Origin: Pelecanus crispus
Taxonomy: Eukaryota > Chordata > Aves > Pelecaniformes > Pelecanidae
DNA: 64,000 bases
Reading direction: 5' to 3'
Assembly (NCBI RefSeq): GCF_030463565.1
Contig: NC_134649.1
Span: forward strand, 40,511,044-40,575,043
Part shown: positions 28,301-57,291 of the stretch, piece by piece
Numbering within the stretch: the stretch's first letter is position 1
Layout: every line of letters begins with the position of its first letter
The notes under the pieces: model-generated
Databases searched by the model: none
The model's input: the letters and a program-made list of their open reading frames with translations, nothing else
Told to the model about the DNA's origin: nothing
Position numbers and translations under genes: made by a program

Positions 28301-28921
28301 GCACATGTGGACAGGCTCCATCTGGGAACACTATGCGAGGAGGGGAAGGAGCTGGCGCAGGGGCTGACGTCAGCCAGCACCCGCTTGGCGAAAGCAGCGC
28401 TTTCTGTATGAACCGCGGCCTCGTAAGCACTGTAGTGGTGGGAGAAAATGGAGGGGTGGTGAAGGAGGAGACCTAGGCAAGAGCAGGAGGCTGGGGCTGC
28501 AAGAGGCTCTATGGGAGAGGGTTGGGTTGGGTTGAGCAAGGAGGCAGTGGCAGCAGCTGCTGTAGCCAGAGCCTTTTGGGGCTGGTGCTGCCTCGGCCAC
28601 TGGAGCTAGCTGAGCACCACGGCCCCGCTGGTGCTGCGGACAGAGCCCCAGCCCTGCTGCTGGCCTCCGGCCCCACATCAGGAGAGAGCTGGGATGGGGA
28701 GAGGGATGGCTGCGGTTGCTGACCTCCCCCTTCTCTCTCCTAGGCTGGTGTCAGCGAGCGACCGTGAGTCACGGCTGGAAGAAGTGCGTTCCGCCTTTCT
28801 GGCCAGCTACAGCCGGACCATCGGCCTGAAGGCCGTGCCCCCCAGCCCCTCGGGGGCCATCGGCGGCCTCCTCGAGCAGTTCGTGCGGGGTGTGGGACTG
28901 AGAGGCAGCAGCACGCTCTGA
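1375..28921 (+). CDS. MTMR14: MTMR14, myotubularin-related phosphoinositide 3-phosphatase (3' 17 exons, 5' end outside window)
   Basis: MTMR14 (Jumpy) removes the 3-phosphate from PI3P and PI(3,5)P2 and is known to restrain autophagy and act in muscle calcium handling. Exons: 1375-1483, 2515-2590, 3320-3380, 3938-4060, 4568-4641, 7138-7208, 7810-7884, 10277-10343, 11355-11440, 11742-11818, 12070-12106, 13589-13659, 14293-14342, 14563-14701, 17419-17595, 25321-25476, 28744-28921. All junctions are GT-AG and phases join without a break into 541 complete codons and a stop. Exon 11355-11440 carries HCISGWDRT, the intact C-X5-R phosphatase loop (the human myopathy residue R336 is its arginine). 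Other strongly conserved blocks are WGELYGRTGYNY, SSEKVDKAQRYADFTLL, DYVDAPLSIP and VAYDWFLFGHMLVDRLSKGEE. The C-terminus (STDFGSWQMVTGCGSI, then GAIGGLLEQF) also matches. The first one or more exons, with the start codon, lie upstream of the window. Confidence 0.95.
4642..7137 (+). other. MTMR14: MTMR14 intron
   Basis: About 2.5 kb between the exon ending SIPYPG and the exon starting CEFFKEYKD. It contains an A-run near 5326 and a T/A-run near 5410-5425, and otherwise unremarkable sequence with no conserved reading frame that I can recognise. Confidence 0.8.
7885..10276 (+). other. MTMR14: MTMR14 intron
   Basis: A 2.4-kb intron. The only interspersed-repeat signal I see is a short CR1-like 3' end near 9186. 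A small CA-rich patch with CATG repeats lies at about 9389-9420. No gene is evident. Confidence 0.75.
9184..9225 (+). mobile_element. CR1 LINE 3'-end remnant (short, degraded)
   Basis: The run agatcagactggatgatta followed by gatgattccttctcg resembles the 3' end of chicken repeat 1 (CR1) LINEs, whose copies typically finish with a GACTRGATGAYC...GGTCCCTTC block. Only about 40 bp are recognisable, with no terminal microsatellite, so this is an old fragment. CR1 is the dominant LINE of birds and other sauropsids, which fits the inferred host. Confidence 0.45.
10424..10451. repeat. 14-bp unit duplicated in tandem
   Basis: Two adjacent exact copies of ctctttatagagag in an MTMR14 intron, 80 bp downstream of the exon ending at 10343. 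The unit is close to self-complementary. There is no sign of function. Confidence 0.85.
14702..17418 (+). other. MTMR14: MTMR14 intron
   Basis: A 2.7-kb intron between the exon ending AQAAW and the serine-rich exon at 17419. I see no gene, RNA or intact repeat. A 23-bp match to an internal CR1-like phrase at about 16158 is too short to call. Confidence 0.75.
17596..25320 (+). other. MTMR14: MTMR14 large intron
   Basis: At 7.7 kb this is the largest intron in the window. It holds no splice-compatible conserved exon that I can recognise. A pyrimidine-rich part at about 23000-23700 keeps one plus-strand frame open for 231 codons. Its composition (Leu, Ser, Cys, Pro) looks like translated CT-rich DNA rather than a known family. 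Confidence 0.7.
25477..28743 (+). other. MTMR14: MTMR14 last intron
   Basis: A 3.3-kb intron in which GC content climbs toward the CpG-rich half of the window. Its 3' part contains a consensus CRE inside a 14-bp palindrome. No other gene is evident. Confidence 0.75.
28365..28372. promoter_or_regulatory. Consensus CRE in MTMR14 last intron
   Basis: The octamer TGACGTCA, the full palindromic CREB/ATF site, lies within a longer perfect palindrome, ggctgacgtcagcc (28362-28375). It is about 370 bp before the last MTMR14 exon and 860 bp before the CPNE9 TATA box. It could serve an enhancer or an alternative start, but function is inferred from the motif only. Confidence 0.5.
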
Positions 28922-29095
28922 GCGCGGCATTCCCCCACCGCTGGCTGGAGACCCCGGGACCTGGCGGGTTCCCCCTTGGCCGAGCCCTGGGACCCCCTTC
29001 CCGGTGTGGGCACCTGCAGCACCCAGTGCCCGCTGCCGGCCGCCCCTGCCCGGGCTGGGGGAGCGCGGGGGGCCGCGGCGAGTCTCTGCAGTAAA
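28922..29095 (+). terminator. MTMR14: MTMR14 3' UTR and poly(A) signal
   Basis: A very short GC-rich 3' UTR follows the TGA at 28919-28921. The only signal-like hexamer is AGTAAA at 29090-29095, a known weaker variant of AATAAA, followed by a T/G-rich gagctgtgtcctctg. No AATAAA occurs before the CPNE9 promoter, so this is the best candidate cleavage signal. Confidence 0.6.
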
Positions 29096-29099
29096 GACG

Positions 29100-29594
29100 C
29101 CCGAGCTGTGTCCTCTGCCTCCTCTCTGGGCTGCGGGCGGGGGGCGCCGGCCGGCGGGGCCGAGCCGGGGGTGGCGGCGGCGGAGCCGGGCGGCGGGAGC
29201 CGCTCCGCCGAGGGCGCCGCTCGCTATAAATAGCCCGGCCCACGCTCCGGGAGCGGCGGCACCGAAATAGCACCGAGCCGGGGCTGAGCCGGGACCGGGA
29301 GGGAGCCCCCGGCGGGGCGGGAGTCGGGGCTGAGCCTCCGCCGCAGCGGGCTGGGGAGCGGAGCTGAGTCCGCGGCCCCGGACGGGAGGTTCCCGGCGGG
29401 GCGGAGCTGGGCCGGGACGCGGTGCCGGGGCTGAGCCCCCGCCGGGGCCGAGCCGTCGCGGGTCGGGCAGGTCCCCGGTGCCGAGGTGCCCGGGGCGGTG
29501 CCGGGGCCGTGCGGGGCCGTGCCCGCCCCCGGGAGCGCCCGCCTCGGCAGCGCGGGAGGAGGCGGCGCGGAGCAGCGGCGGCGCCCGGGCGGGG
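29100..29594 (+). promoter_or_regulatory. CPNE9: CPNE9 promoter, TATA box and 5' UTR
   Basis: A CpG-dense block with GGGGCGG-type boxes. TATAAATA at 29225-29232, flanked by GC-rich DNA (cgctataaatagcccgg), is a near-perfect TATA box and would place transcription start around 29255-29265, giving a 5' UTR of roughly 330 bp before the ATG at 29595. A TATA box inside a CpG island suggests a regulated, tissue-restricted promoter, which suits copine-9. It begins about 130 bp after the MTMR14 poly(A) signal. Confidence 0.7.
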
Positions 29595-35908
<6,314 letters not shown>

Positions 35909-36715
35909 CTGCTCCATGGGCTGTGGGGCCGGCCGGTGGGGCGAGGACATGTGTCACGTTTGTTCTGACGGTGGCCAGGGCTTAGCCATGGAGATGTGGC
36001 CTCGCCAAGGGCGATAATCGGCTGCTGCGGCTGGTGAACGGGGCTGGGACCCTCTTCTTCTGGCAGCGGGACCACGGGGCTGGACGTCCCCGGCTGCCCC
36101 TTCCTCCTGCCCGGCCGGGGCATTGCAGCGGGGCTGGCTCGGACCCTCCTGTCCCGGAGGAGGACGCAGCAGGAGGGCCGGCAGCTGGGCGCAGGCTGCT
36201 GGGGGGCCACGCTGCGTGCCCCCCGGGAGGGCAGCCTGGCTCCCTTCCCCGGGGAGGAGGCTGACCCTGGGGCTGGGTGTGCGCCGGGTGTCCCAGCCCC
36301 GCCAGCTCTTTGGGGCGAGGGGTCTCACCCCGCTCCTGCCTGCGCCCCATTCCTGCTTGCACCCCATTCCTGCCTGCGCCTTGTCGCTCAGCCGAGCGCC
36401 AGCACCGCGGCCCTCGGGCTCCGGTGCCCCGGTGCTGGCCTGCCTGCTGGCCTGCCCGTCCCCCTGCCTGCCCCGCTGCCTGCCCCGCTGCCCCCCTCCC
36501 TGCCCCCCTGCCTGCCCCGCTGCCCCCCTCCCTGCCCCCCTGCCTGCCCCCCTGCCCGTCCCCCTGCCTGCCCCGCTGCCCCCCTCCCTGCCCGTCCCCC
36601 TGCCCTCAGCAGGGCCTGGCCCCGCAGCCGGGGGGTGCCGGGGCGGCTCGGCGGGAGGGCAGGCGGGGTCTGTACCGCATTACCGACTGTAAATAAACTG
36701 CTCCAACCGGGCCTG
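35909..36715 (+). other. CPNE9: CPNE9 3' UTR with pyrimidine-rich minisatellite and poly(A) signal
   Basis: The TAG at 35906-35908 is followed by about 800 bp of GC-rich 3' UTR. Positions 36438-36605 are an almost pure C/T tract of units such as ctgcctgccccgctgccccc. Such tracts can bind PTB/PCBP proteins in RNA or form triplex DNA. AATAAA at 36692-36697, inside gactgtaaataaactgctcc, is a canonical poly(A) signal, so cleavage is expected near 36710-36720. Confidence 0.8.
36692..36697 (+). terminator. CPNE9: CPNE9 poly(A) signal AATAAA
   Basis: A canonical hexamer 784 bp after the CPNE9 stop. GC boxes of the BRPF1 promoter start only about 35 bp further on, so termination of CPNE9 must occur in or very near that promoter. 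Confidence 0.85.
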
Positions 36716-50111
<13,396 letters not shown>

Positions 50112-50500
50112 GCCGGCCCCCGCCGCCGGCCGCTCCCCCGCCGTATCTCAGGGCAAACGGGGGCCCCCCCCGTGCAGCTGGTCTGCACCCGCCGGGGACC
50201 GGCACCGGGAGGGGGGGGGCCGGCCCCCCCGCGCCCCCCTCACTCTCTCTCTCTCTCGCATTCCCGCTGCCCGCCCCCGCCCGCGGCTCCCCGGGATGTT
50301 CTGGCCGCCGCCGCGCCCCGGGGCGGTCCCGGTCCCGTCTCCCCCCATCCCCCCCCTCCCCGTGCTGCCCCGCCCCCGGGCCCAGCCCCCCCCCCCCCCC
50401 CCGCGCCCGGCCCCGCGCTCGGACGTTGTTTGTATTTATTTTGAAGGAAGAAAAAAAAATCTATTTGATTCTTAGAAAAATAAAACCTCCGCTGCGGAGC
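50112..50500 (+). terminator. BRPF1: BRPF1 3' UTR and poly(A) signal
   Basis: The 3' UTR is C/G-rich, with a CT-dinucleotide run near 50240-50258 and a 17-C homopolymer at 50386-50402. It switches to an A/T-rich end (tgtttgtatttattttgaagg), finishing with AATAAA at 50479-50484, the expected cleavage signal. Confidence 0.85.
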
Positions 50501-50518
50501 CGCGCGGCCGCTGCGGGC

Positions 50519-50539
50519 GGGGGGGGGGGGGGGGGGGGG
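50519..50539 (+). repeat. Poly-G run (21 G)
   Basis: An uninterrupted run of 21 G just after the BRPF1 poly(A) signal and before the OGG1 promoter. It can form G-quadruplexes and may assist transcription pausing, but exact lengths of such runs are often unreliable in assemblies. Confidence 0.9.
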
Positions 50540-50856
50540 CGGGCACGGCACGGCACGTGCGGGCGCCGTTGGGCCGCGCTTCCGGTGCGGGCGGGCCGCG
50601 GCCGGAAGTGGGGCAGAGCGCCGCCGGCGGCGGGCGGGAACCCTGCGGTGGAGGAGCGCCGGGGCCGGGCGGCGGGCGGCACCGGGGGGGGATTCGTGGG
50701 GGCGGGGGCTGCGGGGCGGCCTGGGGCGCAGGCAGGAGCGGGGCCCTGCGGCAGCTCTGGGGGCAGGGGCGAGCTTCGGGGCGCCGGGGCAGGGGGGCGA
50801 GCGCGCCTGACTCCGCGGGGCTCAGCCGGGCCTCGCCGCGCCCACCCCCGGCCCCC
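50540..50856 (+). promoter_or_regulatory. OGG1: OGG1 promoter
   Basis: CpG-rich, TATA-less. Two ETS/GABP-type sites face each other: CTTCCGG at 50579-50585 and CCGGAAGT at 50602-50609, an arrangement typical of housekeeping promoters. The distance from the BRPF1 poly(A) signal to the OGG1 ATG is only about 370 bp. Confidence 0.6.
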
Positions 50857-52372
50857 ATGGCGCTGCGGGACACCCCCTCCGCCTGCCCGGCCCTCTGGCG
50901 CTGCTTGCCCTGCCCGCCGGCCGAGCTGCGCCTGGACCTGGTGCTGACCTCGGGGCAGGCCTTCCGGTGAGCCCGCCCCGCCGCTCCGCCCCCCCCCCGC
51001 CCGCCCGGCCCTGCGGCGGGGCCTGGGCCGGCCCCGACCCCCCCCGTGTGCGGCAGGTGGCGGGAGAGCAGCCCGGGGGCCTGGACGGGCGTGCTGGGGG
51101 GGCGCGTCTGGACGCTGAGGCAGGACCGGGACCGCCTGTGGTACACGCTGTACGGCGAGGAGGAGGAGGACGGGCGTCCCGTCGAGGCGGCGAAGCCGGA
51201 CGGTGCCGAGACGGACCGGATCCTGCGCGACTACTTCCAGCTGGACGTGGGGCTACCGGCCCTCTACCGCGCCTGGGGGGCGGCCGACCCCCTCTTCCGC
51301 AAGGTAGCCGACGACTTCCCAGGTGAGGCGGCCCCGTGGGGCCACAGGGGACGGCCACGGCACCCGCCCGGCGGCCCCTAACCACGTCCCGCTGGCAGGG
51401 GTGCGTGTGCTGCGGCAGGACCCCGTGGAGTGCCTCCTCTCCTTCATCTGCACCTCCAACAACCACATCTCCCGCATCACCGCCATGATCGAGCGCCTCT
51501 GCCAGGCCTTTGGCCGCCGCCTCTGCTGCCTCGACGCCCAGCCCTTCCACGCCTTCCCCTCCCTCTCGGCGCTCGCAGGTCTGCCGTCGCCCCATTGCCA
51601 CCCCTCCGCGGCTTCACCTGTGCCCACCCACGTCCCCCTGCTGTCCCCCCGCAGGCGCTGACGCCGAGGCCCGGCTGCGGGCACTGGGCTTCGGGTACCG
51701 GGCCAGATTTGTCAGCGGGAGCGCGCGGGCCATCGCCGAGGGGCTCGGCGCCGATGGCCTGCGCCAGCTGCGTGCCGTGCCATACGCCGAGGCCAGGAGG
51801 GTGCTGTGCGCCCTGCCTGGCGTGGGCACCAAGGTGGGTACCGGGACGGGGTGGGACAGGAGCAGGGCCGGCAGCAGGGGCTGACGGTGCTGCCCGGCGG
51901 CAGGTCGCCGACTGTGTCTGCCTGATGGCCCTGGACAAGGCGGAGGCGGTGCCGGTGGACACCCACGTCTGGCGCATTGCGCAGCAGCGCTACGGCACAG
52001 CGCTGGGCGGCAAGAGCCTGACCCCCCGGGCCCACCAGGAGATCGGTGAGGGCAGGGCTGGGCCCTGACGTGGGACCCCCCAGGATGGGGACGGTGCCCC
52101 CGGCGCTGGCGCTCACCCTCTCTCTGCAGGTGACTTCTTCCGGGGGCTGTGGGGCCCCCGCGCCGGCTGGGCGCAGGCGGTGAGTACCCCCCTCCCAGGC
52201 ACCCGGGGGCTCGGCCCTCGCCCCGCCGCCCCGTCTGTGCCCACCCCATCATCACTCCCCACGCCAGGTCCTCTTCTGCGCTGACCTCCGCAAGGGCCAG
52301 GAGCCGGCCGGCAGCCGGGGACGGGCCAAGGGGGCCCGAGGCCGGGACAGCCGTGGGGACGGGCCCCCCTAG
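50857..52372 (+). CDS. OGG1: OGG1, 8-oxoguanine DNA glycosylase/AP lyase
   Basis: OGG1 starts base-excision repair by removing 8-oxoguanine paired with C and nicking the abasic site. Exons: 50857-50966, 51057-51322, 51399-51578, 51655-51833, 51904-52045, 52130-52179, 52268-52372; all GT-AG, joining to 343 aa (human 345). The N-terminal segment [19 protein letters not shown] leads into the TBP-like fold. [18 protein letters not shown] matches the lesion-pocket region. The helix-hairpin-helix with GVD-type loop reads [19 protein letters not shown], keeping the Schiff-base lysine (human K249), and VPVDTHVW keeps the catalytic aspartate (human D268). The C-terminus [14 protein letters not shown] is followed by a short basic tail. 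The chosen ATG is in strong context (cccccATGG). It gives an N-terminus without the basic leader of human OGG1. Confidence 0.95.
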
Positions 52373-52591
52373 GGACACCCCAGGAGGGACAGAGCCCCCG
52401 AGTCAGCGGCCGGATCGCTGCGCCCACCCGCACCCAGCGTGGGATGTGCAGGGGTGGGGGCAGCTGCCTGTCCCCTGCCCACTGTGTGTGCGGAGGAGGC
52501 TGCTGCCCTGGGCAGTGAGGCTGGGGGGGATCAGGGCTTTGTCCAGCCCCCCCCAGGGCAGAGCCAAGCCGAGCAGCGTTGGCCTCTTGGC

Positions 52592-52597
52592 TTTATT
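52592..52597 (-). terminator. CAMK1: CAMK1 poly(A) signal (AATAAA on minus strand)
   Basis: TTTATT on the plus strand reads AATAAA on the minus strand, 398 bp after the CAMK1 stop. Cleavage 10-30 bp further would fall before or close to the OGG1 stop side, so the two convergent transcripts overlap by a few tens of bases. Confidence 0.8.
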
Positions 52598-52603
52598 ACA
52601 AGC

Positions 52604-52609
52604 AATAAA
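52604..52609 (+). terminator. OGG1: OGG1 poly(A) signal AATAAA
   Basis: This canonical hexamer lies 232 bp after the OGG1 stop. It is 6 bp beyond the minus-strand CAMK1 signal, so the OGG1 transcript should end within CAMK1 3' UTR sequence. Confidence 0.85.
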
Positions 52610-52994
52610 ATAGAAACATCCATTTGGAAAATTCTCCTTGAACATGCTGGGGGGGCGGGCAGTGCCGGGGCAGGCATGGGGGGAGGCGGGGAGGTGGGAG
52701 GGGGCCCGGGCCACAGTCCCGAGCTGGGGGGGGGGGGCTCCTGGGTGTGCCCCTGCCCTGAAGCAGAGCTCTGCTCCGAGCCTGTGGTCGGGGGCAGCCC
52801 CACATGCCCAGGGCTGGGCTGGGCAGGGCACCCCAATCCCACCATGGGCTGGGAGACAGGGGCGAGCCGAGCAGCGTGCCCCCACGCCGTCCCCACCCTG
52901 CTCTGGCACTGCAGGGCCCCCCTACCCCACGCCGTGCCCACGGGAGGGCTGGGACCCCCCGGCCGCCCCAGGATGCGGCCGTGTGGGGCTGTGC

Positions 52995-55825
<2,831 letters not shown>

Positions 55826-55921
55826 GGTGCCCCGTGGGGCCACCCACTCCCGCCTGTGACACGAGTGGGGAACAGGGCGTCAGCGTGCTGGGGGAGAGGA
55901 TGCTGTAGGGTGAGGGGATAC

Positions 55922-55940
55922 GGGGGGGGGGGGGGGGGGG
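55922..55940. repeat. Poly-G run (19 G)
   Basis: A homopolymer inside CAMK1 intron 1, with C on the CAMK1 sense strand. Similar runs at 56266-56295 (C9-A-C15), 56592-56612 (21 C) and 56777-56789 (13 C) surround the CAMK1 5' end and TADA3 3' end. Confidence 0.9.
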
Positions 55941-56081
55941 TGGGTTATGATGGGGTGCCAAGGGGATGGTTGTCATCATGGGGTGATAGCGACAAGCCCT
56001 CTGCCTTTGGTGCGGCTCCACGGCCAGCCCCAGCCACGCAGGAATCTTGGCGTGGGGTGTCCCACGGGGGACACACGCTGG

Positions 56082-56154
56082 GCCCCTCCCGATGCCCGAC
56101 CGCCCCGCGCACGCCCCACGGGCGTGCGCGGGGCGGTCGGGCATCGGGAGGGGC
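56082..56154. repeat. Perfect 35-bp inverted repeat with 3-nt spacer
   Basis: The left arm (56082-56116) begins gcccctcccgatgcccgacc and the right arm (56120-56154) is its exact reverse complement; the spacer is cac. Both arms are GC-rich and unlike the flanks. The structure would form a very stable hairpin in single-stranded DNA or in the CAMK1 pre-mRNA. It could be real or a fold-back artefact of assembly. Confidence 0.95.
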
Positions 56155-56389
56155 AGAGGCACACGCGTGAATGCGTGTGGGGGGGGTCCCCACCCGCGAC
56201 TCCCCCACGCGTGTCAGGTGGCACAGCCGCGCCGGGCGGGACACGCGTGGGAGCAGGGCTGCGCTCCCCACCCCCCCCCACCCCCCCCCCCCCCCGGGTG
56301 GTGCACCCTTACACCGCAGCCGGTTGGGCTCTATCGTGGGCACCGGCTCCACGCGTGGGCACGCCTCCCCCGCCCCGCCCCGCCCTTAC

Positions 56390-56560
56390 CGACGGCGCTG
56401 CGGCGGCCCCGGCCCCGCGCCGAGCGGCGGCGACTCCTCCCGGCGCGGCGCCACCGGAGAGCCCTGACGTCACGGGGAGGGGCGGGGCCACGCCCAACCG
56501 CCGACCAATGGGAGGGCGGAGGGCGGGGCCGGCCGTGGACGCGGGACACGCGTGACAGCC
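56390..56560 (-). promoter_or_regulatory. CAMK1: CAMK1 promoter with consensus CRE, CCAAT box and 5' noncoding exon
   Basis: A minus-strand noncoding exon is proposed to end at 56390 (…cgccgtcg before gtaaggg). Just upstream of it lie the full CRE TGACGTCA at 56465-56472, GC boxes, and CCAAT at 56505-56509 (plus orientation). No TATA box is evident. The start site is not fixed by sequence but should fall near 56440-56460. Confidence 0.6.
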
Positions 56561-57291
56561 CCACAGCGGGCTGCAGGACAGCCCCGGCACTCCCCCCCCC
56601 CCCCCCCCCCCCAACCTGAGCCCGGCGCCAGCAGGACCCCCACACACACCCACCCACCCACGGCAGGGCTGTCCCCACGGCGTCCCCGAGGCCACCACAC
56701 CACCAGCTGCACGGGGCTGCCTTTATTGCCCACGCACGTCACAGCAGAAAACACCGCTACACGGAGAGTCCGCCCACCCCCCCCCCCCCGCCTCACCCCT
56801 TCCCCTCCCCATCCCACCCCCGTGGGGGCCGGGATCTCCCGCCCACCCCCGTGAGGGGCCCGTGGGGAGGGACAGGGGACCGTGGGAGCCACACCACAGC
56901 AGCCACCACATCCGTCCCCCGTGGCAGCCCAGCTGATGTCACCCTCCCAGAATAACCGGGGGAGCGCAGGGCAGGGACGACGCGGGAGCGGAAGCTGCCG
57001 GCTGGGGCGGGGGCCGTTCCCGGGAGGGACCCCCCCACGCCTCCGCAGGGTCCCCAGCCAGGGGCGGTGACAGCCCCACGCAGGCGGAGACAGCGAGGGG
57101 GGGGCAGCTGGGACCATCACCCGGCTGGGGAGGCCGAGCAGACCCAGGGCGCGCGGGGGGCTGCGACCCCTCCGTCCCACACCGGCGGGGCGAGCGCAGG
57201 CAGTGCCACGCCGGCCACCCCACGGGTGACAGGGGCATGGCCACCACCCCTGGTGCCGAGGTCCACAGCAGGGGGGCGTCCTCGGCCCCCG
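56561..57291 (-). other. TADA3: TADA3 3' UTR and spacer to CAMK1 promoter
   Basis: The TADA3 stop at 57294-57292 is followed, on the minus strand, by about 565 bp of GC-rich 3' UTR ending at a poly(A) signal. Between that and the CAMK1 promoter is a spacer of about 160 bp with a 21-C run (56592-56612). No further gene is seen. Confidence 0.7.
56722..56727 (-). terminator. TADA3: TADA3 poly(A) signal (AATAAA on minus strand)
   Basis: TTTATT on the plus strand, within ggctgcctttattgccc, is a canonical hexamer on the minus strand 565 bp after the TADA3 stop. No other AATAAA lies between the stop and the CAMK1 promoter. Confidence 0.8.

Larger units (their letters stand above)
55854..56389 (-). 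other. CAMK1: CAMK1 intron 1
   Basis: The intron in the 5' UTR runs from a donor gtaagg (plus 56384-56389) to an acceptor cacag (plus 55854-55858). It contains a 19-G run (55922-55940), interrupted C-runs (56266-56295), a 35-bp perfect inverted repeat and four copies of ACGCGTG. Confidence 0.65.
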
